Shown here in pieces: positions 1 to 8,926 of a stretch of 64,000 bases of DNA; position 1 is the stretch's first letter; each line of letters starts with the position of its first letter. The position numbers and the translations under genes are program-made. The stretch comes from Desulfonatronum thiodismutans (GTDB lineage: Bacteria > Desulfobacterota > Desulfovibrionia > Desulfovibrionales > Desulfonatronaceae): positions 124,001-188,000 of the forward strand of contig NZ_JPIK01000012.1 of assembly GCF_000717475.1 (NCBI RefSeq), in the 5' to 3' direction. The notes under the pieces were generated by a model. It did no database searches, was not told the DNA's origin, and saw only the letters and a list, made by a program, of their open reading frames with translations.

Positions 1-2040
1 CCGAGCAGCGGCATCCAGAACCCGTCCGTCCATGATCACCCAATGGGCGATGAGAATCTCCGGGGTGTTCGTCTCACCTTCCAAGACCTCTTCCACGGCG
101 TAGCGGTTCACCAACAGGGCCCGCTGGTATGGGGCCACCGCCTCCACCGTGGGTACGGGCAGCGCTTCCAGAAGCCGCACCCGGGCAACCAGCGCCTGCG
201 CGGGGGTGCGATCCGCGATGCGAGCTTGGGCCTCTGAGTAACGCCGGCCCGCTTCCTCGGGCGTCAAGGCCCGGTTGTAAATGGCCACGCCTTCCAGTTG
301 CCCGGCCCAATGTCGCCCCCCGCCCCACTCGTCTCCGAATAACATATGTTGCGGCGACCAGGTGCTGAAGCCGCCCTGAACGGCGTCCGAGGAGAAGACC
401 GGTTGGCCGTCGGCAAACGCCGTCACCCGGCCGTTCCAATAGGTCACGACGACGTGGGTCGTTTCTCCGGCCTTGAGAGGCAGTAAATCCAATTCCGGAG
501 GAACGGCGTTGACTCCGGTCCTCTCCGTGCGCAGGCGCAGGACAAGCCGGTCGCCGGACTGACCCAGCGTGACGTTTCGGGCGCTGGGCCCGGAGGAAAA
601 GGTGATGATCCGTGCCGGCCCGGACTGGTCGGGCAGGGAGGGCGTGATCATGGCTTCAATGGTCAGTTGATTGGCGTCCCGAAGGGCTGAGAGGAGGGCG
701 TCGGCTTGGTCCAGGACAAAGTGCCCTCCCCGAGACGTGTCCATGGCAAAATGGCGGGTCAGTCGGGCCGTACCGCGAGGTTCAAGATGCGAGTCGCGGT
801 ATCGGTCGTTGCGTGGATCGAACAAGACGCTGGCTCGCGAAGCGGTTTCCCAGCGAAAAAGCAGGCCGTCCTCCGGAGCTCCAGAGGGTGACGGGGTCGA
901 CGGGGCCGACGGGCCGTCGTGAGGTTCCGCGTCATGGGACGGCGTCTTCATCTGGGATTCGGCCTCGGCATCCCGGGCCTGGATCAGTTCCAAACCCGAA
1001 GCCACCCAGACGTCGGGGTAGTAGTCCGTCAAGGTATCGTCCGTCAGGCGGTGCCAAGCCTCCACGGTAGAGAAATCCGCGCTGAAGCGGCCGATGTGCA
1101 GGGAGACCTCCGGGCCTCCGGTCCGAATCCGGTTGCCGCCCCCTCCCCTGATATAGGGCCCGGTGACCACCATAAACCGGGGATGGTTGGACCAGCGCGG
1201 ATGATAGACCTCGTAGCCGTCGATGCCCGGCGCGGTGTTGATGGCCACCTGCCAGCGATGTTCCGTGCCGTATCGCTGCATGGTCAGGTTGCGGTGCGAT
1301 CCGTCGAAGACCCAGAACAGGTATTGGTCGTCCGGGGAGATGGACGGCCAACAGCCTTGGGCCAGTCTGTCCCAGGCCCCTTCGGTCAGTCGCGCCACCC
1401 CGGCGTGGGGCCAGGGAAAGGTGCCTCCGGCCATCTTGCCGTCGATGGAAAGCTGAACCTGGTCCTCGGTGACCGGGGTTCGGTCCCAGACGAGTTCCCG
1501 GATTCCGGGATCATCCAGCCGCACCCGCTCCATCCGTTGCCTGGTGGGGGCCCTGTTCCCGTCCTGTCCGACTCCGACGTACAGCCATTCCAGGCCGGTG
1601 AACGGATCCATCCATACGGCCAGGCCCGTGCCGGAGGCTACTTCGCGCAGTCCGGAGCCGTCCCAATTGACGACCATCACGGCGTCCCGGGCGCGATCGG
1701 TATAGACCACTCGGTCGCCGCCCGGGGTGATGTACGGCTTGGCGAAATTAGCCGGTCCATCCAGGATGATCCGTTGGCCCAGGCCGTCCCGTGAATCGAA
1801 GCCCATCAGGCGCAGGTTGTCGCCCTGGGCCCCGGGATTCCCGCCCTGGCCGAGATCCTGAACCCAGACGACCCGTGTGTGGGCTCCGGTCAATTCCTCG
1901 ATGCGGTCGATCTGCGCATCCGGGGTGTTGTTCGCATTGGCGGGCTGATCCTCTCGTGTGCAGCCGAAGGCCAGGACAATCGCCAGGATCAGTGTCCAGA
2001 AAAGGCATGATGAAGTTACGTAGTGAGCGTGCTTGGTCAT
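1..2040 (-). CDS. LamG-domain lipoprotein with propeller-like N-terminal domain (partial, C-terminus outside window)
   Basis: The reading frame stays open from an ATG at 2040 to the window edge, 680 codons with no stop, so the C-terminus is missing. The start is set by a strong AGGAGG about 10 nt upstream. The N-terminus is a short hydrophobic stretch ending at a Cys in the context LAFGC, a fair though not perfect lipobox, so the protein is probably lipid-anchored and exported. Residues of about 40-350 contain repeated DG and YxPDVW-type strands like a TolB-style propeller, including DGYEVYHPRWSNHP. A LamG/concanavalin-like domain follows at about 390-590. It is a clear paralog of the lipoprotein at 16415-18601, which shares the same motif and domain order. 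It lies 67 nt downstream of the SDR gene and may be co-transcribed with it. The molecular function is unknown; carbohydrate or surface binding is an inference from LamG. Confidence 0.8.
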   Translation of the reverse strand, partial: MTKHAHYVTSSCLFWTLILAIVLAFGCTREDQPANANNTPDAQIDRIEELTGAHTRVVWVQDLGQGGNPGAQGDNLRLMGFDSRDGLGQRIILDGPANFAKPYITPGGDRVVYTDRARDAVMVVNWDGSGLREVASGTGLAVWMDPFTGLEWLYVGVGQDGNRAPTRQRMERVRLDDPGIRELVWDRTPVTEDQVQLSIDGKMAGGTFPWPHAGVARLTEGAWDRLAQGCWPSISPDDQYLFWVFDGSHRNLTMQRYGTEHRWQVAINTAPGIDGYEVYHPRWSNHPRFMVVTGPYIRGGGGNRIRTGGPEVSLHIGRFSADFSTVEAWHRLTDDTLTDYYPDVWVASGLELIQARDAEAESQMKTPSHDAEPHDGPSAPSTPSPSGAPEDGLLFRWETASRASVLFDPRNDRYRDSHLEPRGTARLTRHFAMDTSRGGHFVLDQADALLSALRDANQLTIEAMITPSLPDQSGPARIITFSSGPSARNVTLGQSGDRLVLRLRTERTGVNAVPPELDLLPLKAGETTHVVVTYWNGRVTAFADGQPVFSSDAVQGGFSTWSPQHMLFGDEWGGGRHWAGQLEGVAIYNRALTPEEAGRRYSEAQARIADRTPAQALVARVRLLEALPVPTVEAVAPYQRALLVNRYAVEEVLEGETNTPEILIAHWVIMDGRVLDAAAR

Positions 2041-2107
2041 GGTGCGTTATCCTCCTTATCCGCAACAGGAGTATGCCCCAGGAATGAAGAGTCAATGCCG
2101 AAGCAAC

Positions 2108-3127
2108 TCAAGCCTTCAACCAGCCTTGCTCCGCGTACCAGCGGGCTGTTTCCAGAATGCCGTCCTTGTTGGCGTGTCGGGGCGTATAGCCGAGCACGGT
2201 TTTGATCTTGGCCACGTCGAAATGTCTGTCCTTGGAATAAAAGGCCACCCGGCGGCGATACAGCGGGGGGGCGATGCCCAGGGGGTGGCAGATACGTTCG
2301 CAAATGTCCGCGGCTAGGAAAAAGGGTCCAATGGGCAGACGGAGCACTCTCAGCTTTCCGCCGAAGTGCTTGGCCACGATCCCGGCGAGATCGGCAACGG
2401 CGATGGGCTCGTCGGCCCCGGCAATGAAAGCCTGGCCCAAGGCGTCCGGATGGGTGGCCGCGATCAGGGCCACGTTGGTCAGGTCGTCCACATGCACCAG
2501 ATGGTACATGCACTTGCCCTTGCCCAGGAGGGGGAACACGGGTTTGAGGGCCATCCGAAACAACTTGAGCAGACGGCGGTCGCCGGGACCGTAAATAGCC
2601 GCCGGCCTGATGACCGTGTACGGCAGTCCGTGCTCCATGGCATGGGTCTGCAGCCACAGCTCGGCCTCCAACTTGGTCTGTTGGTACTCGTCGTCCGGGG
2701 CGAAAGGAGTGCCCTCGGTGGCTGGTGGATGGACGATATGCCCATGCACCCCGATGGTGGAAAAATGGACAAAGCGTTTGAAATCGGAATTTTTCATAGC
2801 CTCGCGGGCCAGGATTTGAGTGGATCCGACATGCACGTTCCAATAATCCTGGTATGAGCTACGGGGTTGTCGAAAAGCGGCTGCGACATGAAAGACATAT
2901 TCCTGCCCGGCCATGGCCTGGGCAATGATCTGTTTATCGAACACCTCGCCCCTGTACCAGGTCACGTTCAGGTCCTTGAGCGGCTTAAGGTTGGAACTGC
3001 TTCTGGCCACCGCGCTGACCTTCGCGCCAGCCTCGACCAGCTTGCGGGTGAGCACGGTTCCGGTGAAACCCGTCGCGCCGGTGACGAGAACCGGGGTTCC
3101 AGGGGGGATCTGGCAAATGTTGTCCAT
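2108..3127 (-). CDS. Extended SDR NAD(P)-dependent epimerase/dehydrogenase-like protein
   Basis: A 339-residue protein of the extended short-chain dehydrogenase/reductase class. A Rossmann nucleotide-binding motif TGATGFTG lies near residue 16, and the catalytic Tyr-Lys pair appears as YQQTK near residue 150. The family includes sugar-nucleotide epimerases, dihydroflavonol-4-reductase and 3-beta-hydroxysteroid dehydrogenase-like enzymes. The N-terminal half reads most like the last two groups, and the substrate cannot be fixed from sequence. It is cytoplasmic, with no signal peptide. It precedes the LamG lipoprotein on the same strand and lies in a region of glycosyl- and methyltransferases, so a role in building a surface glycan or lipid precursor is an inference. 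Length and motifs are intact. Confidence 0.85.
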   Translation of the reverse strand: MDNICQIPPGTPVLVTGATGFTGTVLTRKLVEAGAKVSAVARSSSNLKPLKDLNVTWYRGEVFDKQIIAQAMAGQEYVFHVAAAFRQPRSSYQDYWNVHVGSTQILAREAMKNSDFKRFVHFSTIGVHGHIVHPPATEGTPFAPDDEYQQTKLEAELWLQTHAMEHGLPYTVIRPAAIYGPGDRRLLKLFRMALKPVFPLLGKGKCMYHLVHVDDLTNVALIAATHPDALGQAFIAGADEPIAVADLAGIVAKHFGGKLRVLRLPIGPFFLAADICERICHPLGIAPPLYRRRVAFYSKDRHFDVAKIKTVLGYTPRHANKDGILETARWYAEQGWLKA

Positions 3128-3266
3128 GGATAATCTTCTAAGGCTTTCGTGGTGATGAGGGAACGTGAATATTTTTCCGGATGAAAAAGACGGGGATTAG
3201 AACAGTTATCAGTGACGCCGTGCTCCTATGGTATCAACGGAACCATCACAAGATACGTTATCCAAA

Positions 3267-4130
3267 TCAGAGCTTCCGGGCCTCGATGAAAATATACCCG
3301 CTTTCCTCCGCTGGAAGCAGGGCCCGGCTCGCCTCGAATCGCTTGCGAAACAGATGCTCGTAGTAAGCCGCGACGCGATTGCGCCGGGATGGCAAGGTAA
3401 TATACCGCAGCACGCCGTTGACGCGCAGCGGAGTCCAGGCCAGGAAGCTCCAGAACGGGGTGTCCGCCAGGGAGAGAAAGCCGTGGCACTGGCGAATGAT
3501 AAACCCGCCCTGCACAAGTCGCGACTGCCACTCCTTGGGATTGAGCAGATGCGTTTGCATCATCCGGGCGTTCATGGCGTCCGCGTAGCGGCGGGCCAGA
3601 CAGTCCGATCCGGCGCGTCGCAGGAGGCGGGTCAGCCAATAGTGCTGGTCGTAACGATCCGTGCAGACCGAAGCGTAAAAGATTCCCCCAGGGCGCAGAA
3701 CGCGATGAAATTCGGCAATGGCCGTGTCCAGGCCAGGATGAATGGCGAACAGGCTGGCGTTGGCCGTCACGGTCTGGAAGGATTCATCTGGAAACGGTAA
3801 ATCCGTGGCGCTTCCGTGGATCATTTCCTTGTACAAGGATCGGGCTTCGGGGCTGGCCGCATCCAGCGCGCTTTTGAGCAGCTCGATGCCCGAAAGATGA
3901 TCGGGCTTGCCGAAGGCATCGGCCAACAAGACGCCGAATCCGCCGTCGCTGCACCCCACATCCAGCACTGGCGAGGCAAGTTCGGCACTCGCCAACTGAT
4001 AGGCGCGCAGTTGTAAAGCGTTAAAAAACGCCGCCATCGGCTTGAACCAGTAGCGGCGGCAGGACAGCGTCAGCATATCCTTTTTATCGGCGGTGTTGGA
4101 CATGGCAAAAGCTCGATGGTTTGGTTGCAC
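3267..4130 (-). CDS. Class I SAM-dependent methyltransferase
   Basis: The protein has a Rossmann-type SAM-binding motif I, VLDVGCSDGGFG, near residue 56, an acidic residue at the end of strand 2 (GIELL), and the motif region VLRPGGIFYASV. These are diagnostic of class I methyltransferases of the Methyltransf_11/UbiE-like type. A GTG at 4130 gives 287 residues. An ATG at 4103 gives 278 residues and begins MSNTADKK. Neither has a strong Shine-Dalgarno site, and the ATG is equally plausible. The C-terminal third is helical and basic, with no membrane segment. The neighbouring SDR and surface genes suggest a small-molecule or glycan-precursor substrate, but the substrate is not identifiable. Confidence 0.8.
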   Translation of the reverse strand: MQPNHRAFAMSNTADKKDMLTLSCRRYWFKPMAAFFNALQLRAYQLASAELASPVLDVGCSDGGFGVLLADAFGKPDHLSGIELLKSALDAASPEARSLYKEMIHGSATDLPFPDESFQTVTANASLFAIHPGLDTAIAEFHRVLRPGGIFYASVCTDRYDQHYWLTRLLRRAGSDCLARRYADAMNARMMQTHLLNPKEWQSRLVQGGFIIRQCHGFLSLADTPFWSFLAWTPLRVNGVLRYITLPSRRNRVAAYYEHLFRKRFEASRALLPAEESGYIFIEARKL

Positions 4131-4333
4131 TTAAAGCGGCGGACGCCTCGGGCGGTTTGAAGCTGCCCTGATGAGAACATTACCGCTAAGTGCGATGTTC
4201 AGCAGGATTTATGTCGCCATAACCGCGATTTTGAAGGTTGGCCCGATATTTCTCGGGCAAATATTCCGGCTCGGTTGAAACATTCACTATTTCCAGCTTT
4301 GGGATGGCTATCGGCTGGAGAGTCTGGGGGGCA

Positions 4334-4894
4334 TTACTCGACGAAAGCCGTATCGGGAACATGTCGATGCGGACGAAATACAATGCGCGCCAAAAGCAGG
4401 AAGCCTACGATCATCGCCAGCTCACTGCCGATGGTTATCAGGTGATGCGCGGAGAAGAGGCCTTCAGAGTGTCGCACTCCGTAAAAAATCATTATGGGCG
4501 TGGAAAAGCGTTCGTCCATGAACGGCCAAAGCAACTTCACGCCGGGACCAAGGGTCGCCGCGTCCATGACCAGATGCAGGCCGTAGGAAATCAAAGCCAC
4601 GGCGGATATCCGCGAATAACTCCACCAGTCAAGAAACCGACTGAATAATAATCCAAAAACGCCCGTGACAAACAAACAGGCTGCAATGCCGAAAAAAAGG
4701 CTGTGTGATATCTGATTATGGTAGAGGGCCATGTCTCCGGTAATGAACCCGGGAATGGCGTCCAGGTCTGGAGCAACGGAAAAAATGAGGGCTGCTCCCC
4801 AGACTACGCGACGTTGGGCCGGATCGTCGATGTCGCGGGTGAAGCCGACCGCGACGGCCGCACCGGCGGCAAGATGGGCTATGGGTGAGGGCAT
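4334..4894 (-). CDS. YdjM/DUF457-family membrane-bound metal-dependent hydrolase
   Basis: A 186-residue polytopic membrane protein that starts MPSPIAHLAAG and carries APDLD and HNQISHSLFFG. These His/Asp motifs characterise the DUF457 (YdjM, LexA-regulated inner membrane) family of putative metal-dependent hydrolases. About four to five hydrophobic segments are visible. A further His (YGLHLVMDAAT) fits the third metal-binding position of the family. The biochemical substrate of this family is not established. It stands alone between the methyltransferase and a gene-free stretch, divergent from the acyltransferase operon at 5227. Confidence 0.82.
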   Translation of the reverse strand: MPSPIAHLAAGAAVAVGFTRDIDDPAQRRVVWGAALIFSVAPDLDAIPGFITGDMALYHNQISHSLFFGIAACLFVTGVFGLLFSRFLDWWSYSRISAVALISYGLHLVMDAATLGPGVKLLWPFMDERFSTPIMIFYGVRHSEGLFSAHHLITIGSELAMIVGFLLLARIVFRPHRHVPDTAFVE

Positions 4895-5226
4895 GGTCCA
4901 GCGGTTCCGGGAAAACGATCGCCGTGAATCTTGTATTGCAGCTCGTTATTTGGCATGTTGCACTTCTTTGCGAGACGCAAACTGCGTTCGTCTGTACGCG
5001 TCGCCAAGGCGGAAAGCAACGAAACGGGGCTTTCGCGGCGGTCTGAGTCCCCTGCTTATTACTTGAAGCGGACGGTCCAGGCAACCCGACCGAGGCGATT
5101 CGAAACAGCCCCTTCAGGTTCAACTTTTGTGCACCATTTTCGCGCCATATCCGCCATCCACCGCCGTGCTCCGGGCGCAATACAGATCAGAGACGCGGCC
5201 TTCGAGACGTACCAACCAGAGAAAAC
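4895..5226. other. Gene-free divergent intergenic region
   Basis: About 330 nt separate the divergent DUF457 gene and the acyltransferase gene, so promoters for both should lie here. No convincing coding frame, RNA gene or clear -35/-10 pair was recognised by eye. Confidence 0.5.
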
Positions 5227-6024
5227 ATGACCAACTCCCCCCCGCAGACTCCCCCCGCCCGTCGCACCCTCGCGGCCCAGCTCAACGACGAATCGTCCTC
5301 TCCTTTGCGCTGTTATGCCAGAAAAGTCCTCGGCGACGCGGGCGCGTTGTCCCTGGCCTACTACGAGGTCGTCAATTTGTTGTTTTGCAACCTGCCTTCC
5401 AGCTTGGGCTTTTTCCTGCGCCGGACGTTTTACCGCCGCTTGTTTCGATCCGTCGGTTCCGGGCTGATCCTCGGGCGCGGCTTGAGCATCCGTCATCCCG
5501 GCAAAATAACCCTGGGCCACAGGGTCGCGGTGGACGACAACACCCTGCTGGACGCATCCGGTTTGAAAGGTGAAGGAATCTTCATCCATGACGACGTGAT
5601 CGTCGCCCGTAACTGCGTTGTGCAGGCCAAGATAGGTTCCACCATCATTGGTGCGCGTACGGAAATCGGCGCCAACACGATCATTTCGTCCATCTCCAGG
5701 GTTGAAATCGGAAAATTTGGACTGGTCGGTCCGCTCTGTCTCATCGGGGGAGGGAACTACAAAACGGACAGAACGGATATCCCGATGATGGATATGGGCT
5801 GGACGTCACGTGGACCAGTGGTGGTGGGAGACGACGTTTGGATTGGAGCGGGGGTGTCCATTCTGGATGGAGTACGCATCGGCAAGGGATGCATCATCGG
5901 TGCCGGTGCTGTGGTTGCCAAGGATCTACCCGACTACGCCGTGGCTATGGGCGTGCCGGCGAAAATCATGAGATATCGCCTTGTTCCCGGAAATGGCCAA
6001 TCTTCGGAGTACACCGGGGCATGA
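5227..6024 (+). CDS. Left-handed beta-helix (hexapeptide) acyltransferase
   Basis: A 265-residue protein whose residues of about 85-250 are built of hexapeptide repeats ([LIV]-G-x4), for example IGKGCIIGAGAVV near the C-terminus, and which ends in the signature GVPAKIMRY. This is the left-handed beta-helix fold of serine, maltose and sugar O-acetyltransferases. A WIGAGVSILDGV block matches the family active-site coil. The N-terminal 80 residues are helical and not diagnostic. It overlaps the next gene by 4 nt (ATGA), so it is translationally coupled to the GlpD-like flavoprotein. A role in O-acetylation or acylation of a surface glycan or its precursor is an inference from context. Confidence 0.85.
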   Translation: MTNSPPQTPPARRTLAAQLNDESSSPLRCYARKVLGDAGALSLAYYEVVNLLFCNLPSSLGFFLRRTFYRRLFRSVGSGLILGRGLSIRHPGKITLGHRVAVDDNTLLDASGLKGEGIFIHDDVIVARNCVVQAKIGSTIIGARTEIGANTIISSISRVEIGKFGLVGPLCLIGGGNYKTDRTDIPMMDMGWTSRGPVVVGDDVWIGAGVSILDGVRIGKGCIIGAGAVVAKDLPDYAVAMGVPAKIMRYRLVPGNGQSSEYTGA

Positions 6025-7691
6025 TGCTGGACTTACGGGAAATCGCCTCAAAACACTTCGACATCCTGGTCGTCGGCGGGGGCGTCAACGGTGCCTGCGT
6101 CGCCTGGGACGCGGCCATGCGCGGGCTGTCCGTGGCCCTGGTGGACAAGAACGATTTCGGGGCGGCGACGTCCGCGGCCACGGGGAGGATGATCCACGGC
6201 GGAATCCGTTATCTCCAACACCTCGCTCTGGGCAGGGTCAGGACCTCCCTGCATGAACGCATTTTTTTCCTGCGTTCGGCACCGCACCTGGTCCATCCGG
6301 TGCCGTTCCTGATTCCCACATACGGACACGGCCTCAAAGGCAAGGAAGTTTTAAGTCTGGCCATGACCGTCTACGACCTGCTTGCCCGGACCGAGGGGGC
6401 CAGGAGTTCCCGCCGGACAATGCCGGGTCACAAGCGGCTTTCCCGTCAGGAGACCTTGGCCTCGGAACCGCATTTGCTCGCCGAGGGGCTCACCGGCGCC
6501 ATCCGTTTTTACGACTGTCAGATGCCCTTTCCTGAACGGCTGACCCTGGCCATCGTTCTTGCCGCGCGGCGAGAAGGGGCCGAGGTCCTGAATTACGCGC
6601 AGGTCAAGGATCTGCTTGTAGACGACGGCCGGGTCACCGGAGCGAACGTCATGGATGTCTTTACTGGAAGCCAATTGACCATCAAGGCTGATCTCACGGT
6701 CAACGCCGCCGGTCCATGGGTCAACTCCGTGCTCAAGTCCGGGGGGCTGGCCGATACCGTAAAGGGGGCCTCGAGGCTCCTTTCAAAAGGCATCCACATC
6801 ATCACCCGTTCCCTGACCAGCGGACACGCCCTGGCCCTGGCCACCCGCCATAAGCATTCCGGAGCATGGCTGGACCGGGGCGGACGGCATTTCTTCATCG
6901 TCCCCTGGCAGGGCCTCTCCCTTATCGGAACCACCAACAGTCCATTCAACGGCGCACCCGATGACGACATCGTCACCGAGGAGGACATCCGCGGCTTGAT
7001 CGATGACGTAAACTCCGTCTATCCGGCGGCCGGACTGTGCCGCGCCGATATCCGGCACTTCTACGGCGGACTCTATCCCGACGACCCGTCCCGTCCCCCG
7101 GGGACGGGCTACCAAGGCTCACGGGAGGACAACATCATCGACCACGGCGTCTCCCAGAACATCCAGGGCCTGATCTCGGTCATCGGGGTGAAGTACACCA
7201 CGGCCCGCCTGCTGGCCCAAAAGATCGTGGACTTAACATGCCGCAAGCTGGCGCGACAAGCCAAGCCCTGCCGTACGGAAAGCGCGCCCTTGTTCGGCGG
7301 CGGGATAACGAACCTCAAGGACTTCGTCGCTGACGAATGCAGGCATCGCCCCGACATTCTCTCCGAGTCCAGGATCGTGGACCTGATTCACGCTTATGGC
7401 ACGAACTATACGGAAATCCTTGAGTTGTGCGTCCAAGACCCGGATCTTGCTGAGGAAATCCGTCCGGGAACCGCCATCCTCAAAGCCCAAGTCGTGCATG
7501 CGGTACGCCGGGAGATGGCCCGGAACCTTCAGGACGTGGTCTTTCGGCGCACGCCGCTGGGCTGCCTGGGCCGCCCCGCTCCCGAGACCCTGCGCTGCCT
7601 GGCCCGAATCATGGCCGAGGAATCGGGGTGGGACGATACCAGAAGGGAAGAGGAAGTTCTCGCCGTGGATGCACGGTATCTGGCCAAATAA
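6021..7691 (+). CDS. FAD-dependent glycerol-3-phosphate dehydrogenase-like protein (GlpD/GlpA family)
   Basis: The 556-residue protein has an FAD-binding dinucleotide motif, DILVVGGGVNGACVAWDA, at about residues 15-32, and HGGIRYLQH near residue 65, which is typical of GlpD/GlpA. A C-terminal helical cap domain follows (about 430-545). The ATG at 6021 is chosen because it forms an ATGA overlap with the upstream acyltransferase. The open frame runs further upstream, but only within that gene. Classical GlpD oxidises sn-glycerol-3-phosphate to dihydroxyacetone phosphate at the membrane and feeds electrons to quinone. The usual partners glpK, glpF, glpB and glpC are absent here. The gene is instead sandwiched between an acyltransferase and a glycosyltransferase, so it could serve a glycerophosphate-containing surface molecule or act on another 2-hydroxyacid-like substrate. 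Confidence 0.85.
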   Translation: MMLDLREIASKHFDILVVGGGVNGACVAWDAAMRGLSVALVDKNDFGAATSAATGRMIHGGIRYLQHLALGRVRTSLHERIFFLRSAPHLVHPVPFLIPTYGHGLKGKEVLSLAMTVYDLLARTEGARSSRRTMPGHKRLSRQETLASEPHLLAEGLTGAIRFYDCQMPFPERLTLAIVLAARREGAEVLNYAQVKDLLVDDGRVTGANVMDVFTGSQLTIKADLTVNAAGPWVNSVLKSGGLADTVKGASRLLSKGIHIITRSLTSGHALALATRHKHSGAWLDRGGRHFFIVPWQGLSLIGTTNSPFNGAPDDDIVTEEDIRGLIDDVNSVYPAAGLCRADIRHFYGGLYPDDPSRPPGTGYQGSREDNIIDHGVSQNIQGLISVIGVKYTTARLLAQKIVDLTCRKLARQAKPCRTESAPLFGGGITNLKDFVADECRHRPDILSESRIVDLIHAYGTNYTEILELCVQDPDLAEEIRPGTAILKAQVVHAVRREMARNLQDVVFRRTPLGCLGRPAPETLRCLARIMAEESGWDDTRREEEVLAVDARYLAK

Positions 7692-7712
7692 GTTCAGGTT
7701 CCTGGACGTGCC

Positions 7713-8888
7713 ATGAAAATCCTGCACATAGCGCCCACGCCTTTTTTCTCTGATCGCGGCTGCCACATCCGGATCCACGATCAGATCGCCGCGTTGCAGC
7801 GCCAAGGTCACGACGTGCTCCTGACGACCTATCACCACGGACGGGACGTTCCGGGCATCCCAACCCGGCGCAGCTTGCGCGTGCCCTGGTATTCCAAGGT
7901 TGATGCCGGTTTTTCCTGGCACAAACTGTATCTGGACGTCCTTTTGTTCTTCACGGTCTGGCGCGCCTGCCTGAACTTCAAGCCCGACATCATTCACGGA
8001 CATCTGCATGAAGGCGCCGCCCTCGGCTGGGCAACGAGCCTGCTGGCCTCGGCCCGCAAAATCCCCGTGGTTTTCGACGTTCAGGGCAGCCTGAGCGGTG
8101 AAATAAAGGCCTACGGCTCGTTGGGACCGCTCAAGAAACTGCTGTTCCTCTTCACCTTTCTGGAAAAACTGGTCTGCAAGCTGCCGGATTTTTTCGTCTG
8201 CAGTTCAGAGGCTGCGGCCCATCTCATGAAAGCCGAGTTCGGCGTGCCGGAGGATAAGATTCGAGTGATCCGCGAAGGCGTCGACGAATCGAGCTGTTCG
8301 GTGGACGACGCAAGCTGTCTGAGGGAGAGTTTGGGTATTCCTCAAGAAAAAATGGTCGTGGGATATATTGGTTCGCTTGTGCGGGCCAAGGGGATTGACC
8401 TTCTGATCCAAGCCATGCCTGCAATTCGACAACGCGTGGAAAATGTCCACTTTCTGCTGGCAGGATATCCACTTGAAGAGTGCCAAGGACGTGTGGACGC
8501 GATCGGCACCGCCGACGTGACCACGCTCTGCGGCAAGGTGGACTATTTCCAGTTGTTTTCCCACCTGTCCGTGATCGACGTGGCCGTCGACCCGAAACAG
8601 GAAGGCTCAGGAGAAGGCAGCGGCAAAATCCTCAACTACATGTCCGCAGGCTTGCCCGTGGTCTGCTTCGACACCCCGGCCAACCGCGCCTTGTTGGGCG
8701 CTGACGGCAGATACGCGGCTCCTGGAGACGCCATGGATCTCGCGGAAAAAATCGTCGCGCTTCTCCTGGATTCGGATCAAGCTCGTATTATCGGTGGAAA
8801 TAACCAATCGTGCGTGTTCACGAAATATTCAGCAACAACGCAAGCAAGGGCTCTTGAGGACATATACCGTCGGCTGGTCACGAACTGA
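7713..8888 (+). CDS. Glycosyltransferase family 4-like (GT-B fold)
   Basis: A 391-residue GT-B glycosyltransferase. The N-terminal lobe begins MKILHIAPTPFFSDRG with the Gly-rich loop and IHGHLHEGAALG. The C-terminal lobe has VGYIGSLVRAKGIDLLIQA and a donor-binding region KQEGSGEGSGKILNYMSAGLPVV, the E-x7-E-like motif of GT4 retaining enzymes. It follows the GlpD-like gene by 21 nt and is probably in the same operon. It likely adds a sugar to a lipid- or glycan-linked acceptor at the cytoplasmic face. Donor and acceptor cannot be deduced. It ends 38 nt before the convergent membrane protein gene. Confidence 0.88.
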   Translation: MKILHIAPTPFFSDRGCHIRIHDQIAALQRQGHDVLLTTYHHGRDVPGIPTRRSLRVPWYSKVDAGFSWHKLYLDVLLFFTVWRACLNFKPDIIHGHLHEGAALGWATSLLASARKIPVVFDVQGSLSGEIKAYGSLGPLKKLLFLFTFLEKLVCKLPDFFVCSSEAAAHLMKAEFGVPEDKIRVIREGVDESSCSVDDASCLRESLGIPQEKMVVGYIGSLVRAKGIDLLIQAMPAIRQRVENVHFLLAGYPLEECQGRVDAIGTADVTTLCGKVDYFQLFSHLSVIDVAVDPKQEGSGEGSGKILNYMSAGLPVVCFDTPANRALLGADGRYAAPGDAMDLAEKIVALLLDSDQARIIGGNNQSCVFTKYSATTQARALEDIYRRLVTN

Positions 8889-8926
8889 AGGCAACGTGTA
8901 CTGGACGTCGGATCTGGGTAGCAGGG

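Noticed and set aside
4186..4383. 65-codon minus-strand frame between the methyltransferase and DUF457 genes
   Set aside because: It overlaps the DUF457 3' end out of frame and has no supporting feature.
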